This document shows positions 1 to 8,857 of a stretch of 55,271 nucleotides of DNA, in pieces. The stretch comes from an uncultured Eubacteriales bacterium. GTDB taxonomy: Bacteria; Bacillota; Clostridia; Oscillospirales; Acutalibacteraceae. The translations under genes were made by a program, and so were the position numbers. Position 1 is the stretch's first letter. Every line of letters begins with the position of its first letter. The stretch is taken from contig OMZU01000006.1 in assembly GCA_900315605.1 (NCBI GenBank), positions 1 to 55,271 of the forward strand, written 5' to 3'. Below the pieces are notes generated by a model. The model ran no database searches, was not told where the DNA came from, and saw only the letters and a list, made by a program, of their open reading frames with translations.

Positions 1-61
1 AATGTTATAGATTGTCCGCTATTAGGCTGATATTATTCTTAATTGGAATTATGTGTGATAG

Positions 62-831
62 GTAAATAAAAATTATCAATTTTTAGAGGTTACCTTAACA
101 AAATCAGATGATATGTATTATATGGTATTTGATTTTGTTGAGGGTAAAACATTAAAAGATGATGAAATAACTGTTGAACATTGCAAGAAGATCGGAAATG
201 TTTTAGCACATATTCATTAGATTATAAAGAAATAGGATTAGAGCCTAATGCAGTTGAATATACAAAATTATATGATTGGGAAAGTTATATTAATAATCCT
301 AGTTTTAGTAAAATGTCATATAAAAATGTATTCTTAAAGAATCATAAGAAATATAATTCTATGCTAAAAAGAGCAAATGAAAGTTTTAATGCTTCAAATA
401 AAAATCAAACAATATGCCACTGTGATATAGATCCGAAAAATGTAATGTGGAATAATGATAATCCAATTATTATTGATTGGGAATGTGCAGGAGTTGCAAA
501 TCCGGAAAGAGAATTATTAGAAGACGCATTATGTTGGTCCGGATTTTTAAGTAATAATTCTAGTGAAGAAAAGTTTATTGCAATTCTAAAAGAGTATTTT
601 AAATATAGAAAAATTGAAGATGTTGAGTGGTATGATGTTATTTGTGGTAATTTAGTTGGTAGATTTGGTTGGCTTAAATATAATTTAGAAAGAAGTTTAG
701 GTATTGTTTCTAATGATGTAGAAGAAATGAAACTTGCAGAAAATGAAGTGGTAAAAACAATTGATGAAATAAACAGATATTTAGATTTAATTGGTGATAT
801 GTATGATATTATTACAAAATCAACAATTTAA
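62..831 (+). pseudogene. APH/choline-kinase-family phosphotransferase remnant, frameshifted
   Basis: Aminoglycoside-phosphotransferase-like fold (PF01636 type), which transfers phosphate from ATP/GTP to a small alcohol or amine substrate. Two frames carry one protein. Bases 62-220 encode an N-lobe segment with MVFDFVEGKTL ending GNVLAHIH then TAG; bases about 217-831 continue one base out of frame with SLDYKEIGL. The Brenner motif HCDIDPKNV and the following IIDWECAG metal-binding strand are intact in the second part. Stops at 56-61 cut off any earlier N-lobe, so the gene lacks its start and has a one-base shift near 211-219. The segment is far more AT-rich than the 5-40 kb region, which suggests transfer. 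The substrate cannot be told. A sequencing error could explain the shift but not the missing start. Confidence 0.7.
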
Positions 832-837
832 GAAACA

Positions 838-1100
838 GAAAACTATGACAGTGTTATGCAACAAATTGCAGATAGTAATGAGATATTAAGCCATATTGAG
901 ACGGCCGCGCTTTTGGAGAAAGAAAAGAAGAAATAGTTTACAAAAACTCATCGCACCTTGCGGAAATGTCGGGGACTTCGGCTCCGTACATCAGCAGGCT
1001 GATAAACAAGAAAGACGGCATCATGAACAAGGTGTTCGTGGAGATGCACAAAAAGACGGGCTACGATATCCAAATCACGTATGTAAAAAAGGATGTTTAG
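838..1100 (+). pseudogene. remnant of a small HTH-like DNA-binding protein
   Basis: Bases 838-936 read as a short acidic/basic helix (MQQIADSNEILSHIETAALL, then EKEKKK and stop). The next frame, from about 925 to 1100, reads HLAEMSGTSAPYISRLINKK followed by MHKKTGYDIQITYVKK and stop. The second part has the shape of a helix-turn-helix (LAE-SGTS-PYISRLINKK) as in short phage or XRE-type regulators. The two halves join at an A-rich run (921-933), a common site for frameshifts, so this is probably one broken gene of about 80 codons. It is more GC-rich than the phosphotransferase remnant before it. The family is not identified; a homology search of the spliced frame would decide. Confidence 0.4.
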
Positions 1101-1125
1101 AGTCCAGTCTAATCATACTTTAACG

Positions 1126-1172
1126 GAGGTTTATTATCTATGATTTCGGACGAGAACTGAAACCTCTTTTTT
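1126..1172 (+). terminator. possible rho-independent terminator, plus strand
   Basis: GAGGTTT at 1126-1132 pairs with AAACCTC at 1160-1166 and is followed by six T. The loop is long (27 nt), so it is a weak candidate. It would end transcription of the decayed genes at 62-1100. Confidence 0.4.
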
Positions 1173-1206
1173 GGTATTTTGTATATTTAAACTTAGTAAA
1201 AAGTTC

Positions 1207-1238
1207 AACGGCTGTACAGCAATCTCTGTACAGCCGTT
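1207..1238 (-). terminator. terminator of the dockerin cysteine peptidase gene
   Basis: A perfect 13-bp stem (AACGGCTGTACAG at 1207-1219 with its complement at 1226-1238) around a 6-nt loop. On the minus strand the stem is followed by GAACTTTTTACT. It lies 43 bases past the stop codon of the gene ending at 1281. Confidence 0.75.
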
Positions 1239-1280
1239 AATTAATCGATTATATATCCAATATATAAGTTAATTTTAACC

Positions 1281-2717
1281 CTATTTTACTGTTTCCCAAT
1301 AAGGTAGATAGATTTTACTGTCTACATAATCGGTACCCACGGTTTTTTTAAATCTTTGAGTTGTACCATTAGAAAGCATAATATTATAAAATCCGCCATT
1401 ATCTGCTGTTACTGGTTTATCACGATAGATTTTACTGTTAAGAAAACTATCATCCTTGCAATAAACAATGTTTGTAACCATACATCTCCAGTCAACAATC
1501 TTACCATCTTTAACAAAGAATGAAATAAATCTATTTTTATCTTTAGGTTCATTACAATCGTAGTAATAAAGTCTCTTTACTTGCCAACCTTCATAAGACT
1601 TAGACTCTTTGTCGGCATATGTTGCTTCTCTGTCGCATGATCTTACCGTAGTTTCTACTACCTTGTATCCAACTATCGCGTGTTGATCACCGATACCTAT
1701 TAAAACAGGTTTTTTAGTATTTTCAACTTCTTTTACCGCTTTAATTAAGCCATCAAAATCATTTAATGTTTTGGAGACGTTAGATGGAAAAGGATCTTCA
1801 TGTTGAGCCTCTTGTAAATCAATTATAAAATCTTGCAATGTTTTATTCTTATATCTTGCAATAGTGCCTTTATATACATCGGTTAAAGCTAAATCTTTAA
1901 GACTTTTTACTTTAGCACCGTTTTTATGTGAGAAATCAGAACACTTTATTCCACTGTCAGGGGAGTTTAATAAACATGACATTAATGAGATTCCGTAACA
2001 GTAACCGCCATCTGCTACATCCTTGTTAAAAAAGGAAAATGCAATATTATCATAGAAATCTTCAATTTCAACTTTACAAGTTGCTACTTTGTGTGTAATA
2101 GATGAAGTAGCGGTTATAGTTACAGTACCCGTTTTGCAGAATTTTCCAACAGAACTGTTGCTTAATACTACATCGTTAGTATTAAAGGTGACATTACCGT
2201 TCTTATCAACAGTTGCAAGCGAAGGATCCGATGAAGAATAAGTAATGTCTTCACATGGTTTAGCCGGAGTAACTGTCAACTTTGTAGACATATATAACTT
2301 GGCACTCGCATTAAATGTAAACTGATTATTTTTGTAAATACCATTTTTAAAGGTAAAATCAGTGCATTTATTGTCAGTAAACGAAAGCGACTGTACAAAA
2401 TTAGCAACTTTTCCAGCATTACGGTTGCTTGTATTCTTTTTCCCGATTGAATAATTCAAAACTCCTGAACTGTCAGTATTGGTGATTTTCCCATCTCCGT
2501 TAACATCCGCAAGATATTTTTGAATATCGTTGAAGGTCTCCTTTTTGATAATATAACGTTGAATCTTAAGAGAGTCCGCTGAGGTTACTTTTCCGTCTAA
2601 ATCGACGTCACCAATAATATACTTGGTCGTTGCAGTTGCCGCATACGTTGTCGGAATGGCCGAAACAGCTACAAGACTAATAGCTACAACTGAAGTCAAA
2701 ACTTTTTTACATTTCAT
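1281..2717 (-). CDS. secreted papain-like cysteine peptidase with N-terminal dockerin
   Basis: 478 aa. Residues 1-27 are a signal peptide (MKCKK, hydrophobic core, cleavage near TYA). Residues 35-93 form a type I dockerin with two calcium loops, DVDLDGKVTSAD and DVNGDGKITNTD. Residues about 110-222 resemble a bacterial Ig-like (BIG2) domain with the usual SSSDPSLATVDKNGNVT pattern. The C-terminal half has a cysteine-peptidase layout: C240 in GGYCYGISLM, H346 in GDQHAIVGYKV, and D387 or N389 in YYYDCNEP. It should act outside the cell, docked on a cohesin scaffold. Dockerins are usually C-terminal, so the order is unusual. The start is fixed by AAAGGAG 12 bases upstream. Peptidase activity is inferred from motifs; the domain is divergent from classical papain. 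Confidence 0.75.
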   Translation of the reverse strand: MKCKKVLTSVVAISLVAVSAIPTTYAATATTKYIIGDVDLDGKVTSADSLKIQRYIIKKETFNDIQKYLADVNGDGKITNTDSSGVLNYSIGKKNTSNRNAGKVANFVQSLSFTDNKCTDFTFKNGIYKNNQFTFNASAKLYMSTKLTVTPAKPCEDITYSSSDPSLATVDKNGNVTFNTNDVVLSNSSVGKFCKTGTVTITATSSITHKVATCKVEIEDFYDNIAFSFFNKDVADGGYCYGISLMSCLLNSPDSGIKCSDFSHKNGAKVKSLKDLALTDVYKGTIARYKNKTLQDFIIDLQEAQHEDPFPSNVSKTLNDFDGLIKAVKEVENTKKPVLIGIGDQHAIVGYKVVETTVRSCDREATYADKESKSYEGWQVKRLYYYDCNEPKDKNRFISFFVKDGKIVDWRCMVTNIVYCKDDSFLNSKIYRDKPVTADNGGFYNIMLSNGTTQRFKKTVGTDYVDSKIYLPYWETVK

Positions 2718-2788
2718 TTCAAAACTACTCCTTTTTAGTATTAAATAATTGATGAAATCGTTGCTATTAATGTAATGATTTCATAATT

Positions 2789-2818
2789 ATTATAGCATTA
2801 CACACAAAAAAATATCAA
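2789..2818 (-). promoter_or_regulatory. sigma-A-type promoter of the dockerin peptidase gene
   Basis: TTGATA (complement of 2813-2818), 18-bp spacer, TATAAT (complement of 2789-2794), 71 bases before the start codon at 2717. An imperfect dyad, TGTAATG at 2771-2777 with CATTACA at 2797-2803, flanks the -10 box and could be an operator. Confidence 0.65.
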
Positions 2819-3221
2819 TTGTAAAAATAGACAAATTATAAATTTATTTATTATAAATAAATATGGTCGACAAATTATTTATTGTATTGTGTTAAATTAT
2901 TTAATTATTATAATTATTTTACAATAATCTTTTTTATGAATATTGTATTTTGTTGATTATTTTAAGATTAGAAAAGATTATATAGCTGTATATTCATTTT
3001 TTAATTATAACACAAATTCTTTTTGTTAAAAATAACCAACAAACTTTAAAACTAAATCCCCATGCTACAAACCGAAGCCATGATGTGCATAAGTAGCGAT
3101 TATTGTTATTCCACATCTAATCAACATCACTAAAAAACATGTAAATCGCCTCTACAATAATAATACATACAAGTTGTTATTCTGTCATAATTATCCAGAT
3201 ATTTTCACAGGAATAAAATGA
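2819..3221. other. AT-rich intergenic stretch without a gene
   Basis: About 400 bases between the two peptidase genes, very AT-rich to about 3050. I see no open frame with a ribosome binding site, no tRNA and no repeat. A short AT palindrome lies near 2841-2862. The 3' region of the gene ending at 3222 has no clear terminator hairpin. Confidence 0.5.
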
Positions 3222-5216
3222 TTATGAAATTGGCTTGCCGATTCCATCGGGAGCTTCCATATCCGCTAGATACTGCTGGATAAGGGTCACGTCATCAATC
3301 AGTACTGCACTATCTCCATCAACATCCGCCGCTGCTTCGTTAAAGGCTTCAACCGGAAACTCAGCCAACTTATACTGGATAGCGGTAGCGTCAGAGATAG
3401 AAACCGCGCCGTCGCCGTCAACATCTCCGAGAATATCAACCGCGCCGTGCTCGCTTGCAGGAACAAGGATCGCCTTTACCGGGAAATTGTCAATCGAAAT
3501 ATCCTCTTTGCCGTCTACACTTTCCATAACATCCGAAAAATCACTTCCGATTTCTTCCGCACATATTCTTAAAACTTCGTCAAGAAGCCTGTCTTTTTCG
3601 TTTACCATATCGTTCCATTTGCCGTCGGTATAAAGGTAGCTTTCGCCCTCGTTGATGATCCCGTATACCTTTGAGTTGTTTGGAAAGTTCGCGCCTATTG
3701 ATAAAACGTCGGTATACACCGAAGCCTCGTCGTTTTCCCCCTTATACTTCATTGTCAGGACAACTGAGTATTTTTCACCTTTTTTGAGAAAATACTCGCC
3801 CGAAAGGTCAATTTTATGCGAGCCGACAAATTCATGGAAATTATCTCCTACATCAAGGAGAGTTCCCGAAGCCGGATCACCGTCTTGAATATTTTTATAA
3901 ATCTCGTAGTGTACAGAGATTTCGGGCGAATTTGTCATGTAGGAGATTTGACGCAGGTATTCGTCCTCTTCCGCGTCGAAGACATTCGCCATCTTGGTCT
4001 CGCTGTCGTAATCGCTGTTGAAGTATAAGCCCGACATAAGCAAATCGTACTGGTCGTAGTTTTGCTTTGCGTATTTTACATCCTCTGATCTGTCAAAATC
4101 AAAGCATACGGGAAGTGATATCGTTCGGTCGTAATATGAAAGATAAAAACAGCCGTTGCCGTCTATTCCGTAATTATACGCGTTGGGATTTTGATATACC
4201 GGCTCCCCGTTCTCGTCGGTAGTCGCCGTCGCCCTGTCCTCGTCGGTCAGCGAGCCCGCGCTGTTTTTTACAATAAACGCACCGTCTCCGGGCGGCGTAT
4301 ACTTTTTGATAGGATTTCCGAGCTTGTTGTAGCGCGTAAAGTTTTCCTTTGAAAAATTATCATCGTAGCCGATTATCGTCACCTCATGGTTGGCAGAGGT
4401 AATTGAGTTGTTGTAATCCATCCAGTTGTCGGTATTGAACCTATCGGAAACGCAAATTCCGACGGCAACTCCGTGACCGGTAGCTATTTGGGATTTTATC
4501 GCCTCTAAGCCTGCCTCGTTGAACTTGTACTTTCCGTCCTCGTCTCTATCGGACGGGGAGGGCAAAAGATAGGCGTTTCTAAGCAAAATCTGTGAGGAAG
4601 TGTTGCGGTATTCGGCGTTGAGCGGAAGCGTCCAGTCATCGTTGTAATTATAACCTGCTATAGGCGAAAGAATACGGTTTTTTCCGCTGTAGTAGTAAGG
4701 ATATTCTCCGTTCACGCTTACGCTTTCGTCAACAGGATTGAATCCGGAAGCAAAAAGATTGAATGCCATATTCGCATTGCCGCCGAACATGTAGACCGAG
4801 TTTCTGTCTGTGGCTTCCGCCTCGGTCACGTCGTAGCCCTCACCCACCTGAGAAGCGCGAACCTTGCCGGGGGTCACGTCAGCTTCGGTAATACCGTGAT
4901 AAATGTACCACGAGATATATTTTTCGGAGAAATCAACGTTTTTGTTTTCCTCGCCTGCCGGTACGCCCAGATCATTTGCAAACAAATATGAGGTCTCCGC
5001 TGCCGCGGCTGCTCCGAACGCCCAGCAGGTCCCGAACGGCGACTGCAATTTTGCGCGGGTCACATAGTTTTTTCCATTGTAATCGCGCAGGTCAACCTTA
5101 GCCGGCAAGCTTTTGGGAATTTCGTTCTCGTTTTCAGCCGCAGAAACTCCAAAAGTTGACAAAGCCGATAAGGCAATTGTTGTTGAAAGAAAAACTCCGA
5201 TCAATCTCTTTTTCAT
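3222..5216 (-). CDS. secreted C1-family (papain) peptidase with C-terminal dockerin
   Basis: 664 aa. Signal peptide at 1-26 (MKKRLIGVF ... GVSA). A full-length papain-family domain follows at about 38-330: C64 in QSPFGTCWAFG, H277 in SANHEVTIIGYDD, N318 in GAFIVKNSAG, so the triad is complete. A beta-rich region of unknown fold spans about 370-580. A dockerin at about 595-655 has loops DVDGDGAVSISD and DVDGDSAVLIDD; the second loop is less canonical. The protein should be exported and bound to a cohesin-bearing scaffold or cell surface. RBS GAGGAG precedes the ATG. A -10 box TATAAT (complement of 5250-5255) lies upstream but has no good -35, so an activator may be needed. Confidence 0.88.
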   Translation of the reverse strand: MKKRLIGVFLSTTIALSALSTFGVSAAENENEIPKSLPAKVDLRDYNGKNYVTRAKLQSPFGTCWAFGAAAAAETSYLFANDLGVPAGEENKNVDFSEKYISWYIYHGITEADVTPGKVRASQVGEGYDVTEAEATDRNSVYMFGGNANMAFNLFASGFNPVDESVSVNGEYPYYYSGKNRILSPIAGYNYNDDWTLPLNAEYRNTSSQILLRNAYLLPSPSDRDEDGKYKFNEAGLEAIKSQIATGHGVAVGICVSDRFNTDNWMDYNNSITSANHEVTIIGYDDNFSKENFTRYNKLGNPIKKYTPPGDGAFIVKNSAGSLTDEDRATATTDENGEPVYQNPNAYNYGIDGNGCFYLSYYDRTISLPVCFDFDRSEDVKYAKQNYDQYDLLMSGLYFNSDYDSETKMANVFDAEEDEYLRQISYMTNSPEISVHYEIYKNIQDGDPASGTLLDVGDNFHEFVGSHKIDLSGEYFLKKGEKYSVVLTMKYKGENDEASVYTDVLSIGANFPNNSKVYGIINEGESYLYTDGKWNDMVNEKDRLLDEVLRICAEEIGSDFSDVMESVDGKEDISIDNFPVKAILVPASEHGAVDILGDVDGDGAVSISDATAIQYKLAEFPVEAFNEAAADVDGDSAVLIDDVTLIQQYLADMEAPDGIGKPIS

Positions 5217-5289
5217 AAAAAATTCTCCTCTTTTCGGATTATTTTAACAATTATAGTATATAGTATCAATCTGAAGTTCATCTAAAGAA

Positions 5290-5326
5290 AAAGCTCCTTG
5301 CAGCAAAAATGCGAGCAAAGAGCTTT
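5290..5326 (-). terminator. terminator of the recG-dacF transcript
   Basis: Inverted repeat AAGCTC-CTTGC with GCAA-GAGCTTT around an A-rich loop; on the minus strand it is followed by TTTTTCTTT. It lies 22 bases past the stop of the carboxypeptidase gene and upstream of the peptidase promoter. Confidence 0.75.
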
Positions 5327-5348
5327 ATATATTTTAAAATACTTCTTA

Positions 5349-6695
5349 TTAAAGATTTCTGTATCTTTTTACGCTTCTGTTTTTACGTCTTTTGCGGCTG
5401 CTGATTTTGGAAGAAATAAAGTATAGCAGCAAAACGAGTGCAATGATTCCTATTACGACCAAAAACCAATATGACTGCAAGATCGTTCCCATAACATCCA
5501 AAACCTTCAGGAAGCCGCTCATTTCAACATTTTCGCTAGGAACAAGATCAACCTTGGCAAGCTCCTGCAGCTCAGATTTTTCGTCAGCACGGTAATAAAC
5601 CGTAGCAACGCCGATTTTAGTGTTGGTATTGAGGGGAGCCTCGGCTACCTCGGGAACGTCCGTTTCAACAACAATGTTTTCTTCTCCTATGTCCTTAGGA
5701 ACAACGGCGGTCAGGTTCTTTGCAGGAACAAGAGTTACAGAATCCTTGCCCCAGGCAAGCTTTACCTTTTGCTCGCAAACCGGTGTTTCAACAGTTTTGA
5801 TAGTGCGGATCTCAAGTGAGGTAAGCGACCAGCGGAACAGATCCGCCGCGTCTATCATTGTGTAGTATTCCTCATCTTCGCCCTCCTTGTAGGGAGCCTT
5901 GAGCAGCACAGCCATATAGGAGTATCCGTCTGCACTCGCGGTTGTTACAAGGCAACGACCTGCTTCGTCGGTTGAGCCGGTCTTGATTCCCTTTGCGTAC
6001 ATGTAATACAGCTCTCCGCCGCGCCACTGGTCTATCATCAGGTTGGTTGTAACGATAGGATAATCCTCACCCTCAACATCATAGGTGGTGGTATTGGTGA
6101 TTTCTTCAAAATTATCAAGCGTCAGCGCGTATGTGGTCATCTTATACATATCGCGCGCGGTTGTGTAATGTTCTTCGTCGTGAAGTCCGTCGGGGTTTGT
6201 AAAATGAGTATCGTTGCAGCCAAGCTCCTTTGCCTTGTCGTTCATCATTTCAACAAAGCGATCAATGCTGCCTTCGCCCACGTAATCCGCAAGAACAACC
6301 GCAGCGTCGTTTCCGGACGGAACCATCATGCTGTAGAACAGATCGATAGCAGACATTGTTTTTCCGACATGATCGGCAACATTTGCAAGCGAGCTTCCTG
6401 TGTTCTCCAGATTGTCAAGAACCTCTTTCTTGATCGGGATCCTTGTAGTTTCGGGATTTTGTATATGCTCATATGCAACTATATATGTCATAATTTTGGT
6501 TGTTGAGGCAGGATAACGCTTGGCGTCCGCTTCTTTTTCAAAAACGACCTGGTCGGTATCCATATTAACAAGCAGTATCGACTCCGACAAGGTTTTGACG
6601 TCGTTTGGAAACGAAACCGCGCCTGCCGGTGACGCAGCCGATAATGCGAGAACAAATGCGGTAATTATAACAGAAAGTATTTTAAGCTTTTTCAT
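5349..6695 (-). CDS. D-alanyl-D-alanine carboxypeptidase (PBP5/DacF class)
   Basis: 448 aa. Trims the terminal D-Ala from peptidoglycan stem peptides at the outer face of the membrane. Signal sequence at 1-26. The three penicillin-binding motifs are present: S64-T-T-K67, S127-G-N129 and K238-T-G240. A PBP5-type C-terminal domain follows, then a transmembrane helix at about 410-432 and a basic tail (SSRKRRKNRSVKR), so the enzyme is anchored by a true membrane span rather than an amphipathic helix. The start is the ATG at 6695 because GGAGGTAATA sits directly before it; an upstream in-frame TTG overlaps that site. It follows recG by 26 bases, so the two are cotranscribed. Whether it is DacF (sporulation) or DacA (vegetative) cannot be told from sequence alone. 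Confidence 0.92.
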   Translation of the reverse strand: MKKLKILSVIITAFVLALSAASPAGAVSFPNDVKTLSESILLVNMDTDQVVFEKEADAKRYPASTTKIMTYIVAYEHIQNPETTRIPIKKEVLDNLENTGSSLANVADHVGKTMSAIDLFYSMMVPSGNDAAVVLADYVGEGSIDRFVEMMNDKAKELGCNDTHFTNPDGLHDEEHYTTARDMYKMTTYALTLDNFEEITNTTTYDVEGEDYPIVTTNLMIDQWRGGELYYMYAKGIKTGSTDEAGRCLVTTASADGYSYMAVLLKAPYKEGEDEEYYTMIDAADLFRWSLTSLEIRTIKTVETPVCEQKVKLAWGKDSVTLVPAKNLTAVVPKDIGEENIVVETDVPEVAEAPLNTNTKIGVATVYYRADEKSELQELAKVDLVPSENVEMSGFLKVLDVMGTILQSYWFLVVIGIIALVLLLYFISSKISSRKRRKNRSVKRYRNL

Positions 6696-6721
6696 TATTA
6701 CCTCCAATAAATAAAGGATCT

Positions 6722-8767
6722 CTAATTGAGCGAATTCTGTCCGACCTGTTCAAAAAGCTGTTCAACCTCGCTGTTAAGCAATCTTAGCTCGTCAGCGCGT
6801 AAATCTCTGTAGGTAAAAAGAATATAGTCGGCAATCATCTGAGAAAGCTCAATGCTCTTTGTATCAGCAAAATCGGCAATAGCAAGCTGAGGCAAGCCGT
6901 GCTGCCTTGAGCCGAAAAAGTCTCCGGGACCGCGCATTTTCAAATCTTGGTCAGCGATTTCAAAGCCGTCGTTTGTTGAGCACATAACTTCGAGCCTTGC
7001 GCGCGTTGACTCGGAAAAGCTGTCGCTTATCAATATGCAATAGGACTGGGCTTCTCCCCTGCCGACTCTGCCTCTGAGCTGGTGAAGCTGAGAAAGTCCA
7101 AAGCGTTCGGCGTTTTCGATCACCATTACCGTTGCGTTCGGAACGTCAACACCAACCTCTATTACAGTTGTAGCAACCAAAATCGAATACTCGTTGGCGG
7201 CAAATTTGCGCATGATTTCTTCTTTTTCATCGGATTTTAGCTTTCCGTGAACTAGTCCTACGGAAATATCCTGAAACTGATTTAGCATAAGCTCGGCGGC
7301 ATATTCCTCGGCGGAAACAAGACCTTCGATCTCGCCCTCTTCAACAAGCGGACAAACGATATATGCCTGCCTGCCCTCGGAAACCTCTTTGCGAATAAAA
7401 TCATATATCTTTTTGCGCTGTGCCGTAGTTCTCAGCGCGGTTTTTACCGGCTTTCGCTGCGGCGGCAGCTCGTCGATTATCGAAATGTCCAAATCTCCAA
7501 ATATAATCAAGCCCAGAGTTCTGGGGATCGGAGTCGCACTCATTACCAGCAAATGCGGATTATCTCCCTTGCCCAGCAGCTTTGAGCGTTGCGAAACACC
7601 AAATCTATGCTGTTCGTCGGTAACGGCAAGCCCAAGGTTTTTGAATTCGGTCTTGTCCGTTATCAGCGCGTGAGTGCCGATAACAAGATTGATCTCGCCG
7701 TCGGCAAGCTGTGAACGGATCTGCTTTTTCTCGCTTTCCTTCAATGCTCCCGTAAGCAAGCTGACCTTGATTTCGGTATTTTCAAAAAACGACTTAAAGG
7801 TTTCGTAATGCTGTCTGGCAAGGATCTCGGTCGGTGCCATAAATGCAGCCTGAAAGCCGTTTTTTATCACTGTATATATCACCGAAGCTGCGACCGCGGT
7901 TTTTCCCGAGCCGACGTCTCCCTGAACAAGCCTGTTCATCGGTGATGATTTTGTAAGCATATCGGAAACGCAGTCCGATATGGCGTGCTTTTGCGCGTTA
8001 GTGAGCTCAAAGGGAAGCTTTGACTTGAAATCGTCGGAATAATCCGCAGAGATTTTTACTCCGCTCACTCCCCTGCTGTGCTCTTTAAGCTTTTTCATGC
8101 CCAGGTTCAACACCAAAAGCTCTTCCGCAACTAGACGCTTTCTTGCGTCGTAAAGCTTCTCGGGATCTTTCGGAAAATGGATCTGCTCCAATGCCTCGCG
8201 CAGACCGCACAGGCTGAAGGTTTTGCGAACCTGCTCCGGGAGAGGATCGTTTATCTGCTTGGGCAAAAGCGTGAGAGCCTGCTTTACGCAGTTTGATATA
8301 ACCTTGCTGACAAGGCCGGGAGTTTGCTTATAAATAGCATGAAGCCCGTTTTCTTCGCTTGACGGAGAAAACACCGGAGCGAGCATTTGGAGCCCGTAGC
8401 CTTCGTCGTTGATTTTCCCTCTGAAAAGGTATTCTTCTCCTACCTTTAGCAAACCGCTGATATATCGGTTGTTAAAAAACAAAATTCGGAGCGAGCCTGT
8501 ATCGTCAAACACCATTCCTTTGGAAAGAATAGTTCCTCCACGCGAATAGGAATCATTTACAGGTGTGCCGAGAGTTGCCTTTATGCAGCAAATCTCTCCG
8601 TTTTTTACGTCGCTTATGCTTTTGATATCGGTCCAGTCCTCATATGCTCTGGGATAAAAATTCAAAAGCTCTCCGACGCTGTTGATACCAAGCTTTGCAA
8701 AAAGCTCAGCGCGTTTTACGCCGACTCCGCTGAGCTTTGTCAGAGGCATTTTGTATAAAGAAGCCAT
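6722..8767 (-). CDS. recG: ATP-dependent DNA helicase RecG
   Basis: 681 aa, the normal size. Remodels stalled replication forks and branch-migrates Holliday junctions. An N-terminal wedge/OB domain (residues about 50-150) precedes the superfamily 2 motor: Walker A GDVGSGKT at 283-290, DEQH box at 384-387, SATPIPRTL, then the helicase C domain with QLRGRVGRG. The start is taken at MASLYK (ATG 8767); no convincing Shine-Dalgarno is seen and an in-frame GTG lies 9 bases upstream. It follows fakA, the yloV-recG order known from Bacillus. A terminator hairpin lies only 40 bases before the start, so recG may depend on read-through. Confidence 0.97.
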   Translation of the reverse strand: MASLYKMPLTKLSGVGVKRAELFAKLGINSVGELLNFYPRAYEDWTDIKSISDVKNGEICCIKATLGTPVNDSYSRGGTILSKGMVFDDTGSLRILFFNNRYISGLLKVGEEYLFRGKINDEGYGLQMLAPVFSPSSEENGLHAIYKQTPGLVSKVISNCVKQALTLLPKQINDPLPEQVRKTFSLCGLREALEQIHFPKDPEKLYDARKRLVAEELLVLNLGMKKLKEHSRGVSGVKISADYSDDFKSKLPFELTNAQKHAISDCVSDMLTKSSPMNRLVQGDVGSGKTAVAASVIYTVIKNGFQAAFMAPTEILARQHYETFKSFFENTEIKVSLLTGALKESEKKQIRSQLADGEINLVIGTHALITDKTEFKNLGLAVTDEQHRFGVSQRSKLLGKGDNPHLLVMSATPIPRTLGLIIFGDLDISIIDELPPQRKPVKTALRTTAQRKKIYDFIRKEVSEGRQAYIVCPLVEEGEIEGLVSAEEYAAELMLNQFQDISVGLVHGKLKSDEKEEIMRKFAANEYSILVATTVIEVGVDVPNATVMVIENAERFGLSQLHQLRGRVGRGEAQSYCILISDSFSESTRARLEVMCSTNDGFEIADQDLKMRGPGDFFGSRQHGLPQLAIADFADTKSIELSQMIADYILFTYRDLRADELRLLNSEVEQLFEQVGQNSLN

Positions 8768-8806
8768 ATAATACACCGGCGAAATAACGCCGCCTCAAAA
8801 AATAAG

Positions 8807-8829
8807 GGGCACGACAAAGCATCATGCCC
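8807..8829 (-). terminator. terminator between fakA and recG
   Basis: GGGCATGA and TCGTGCCC form an 8-bp stem with one G-U pair in minus-strand RNA, followed by CTTATTTTTTG. It should attenuate fakA transcription before recG. Confidence 0.7.
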
Positions 8830-8857
8830 GTTATATTTATGTTATAAAACAATAAAA

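Noticed and set aside
896-1123. 75-codon frame with an Arg-rich start
   Set aside because: A different frame of the same bases gives a helix-turn-helix-like sequence, so this frame is taken as a by-product of a broken gene.
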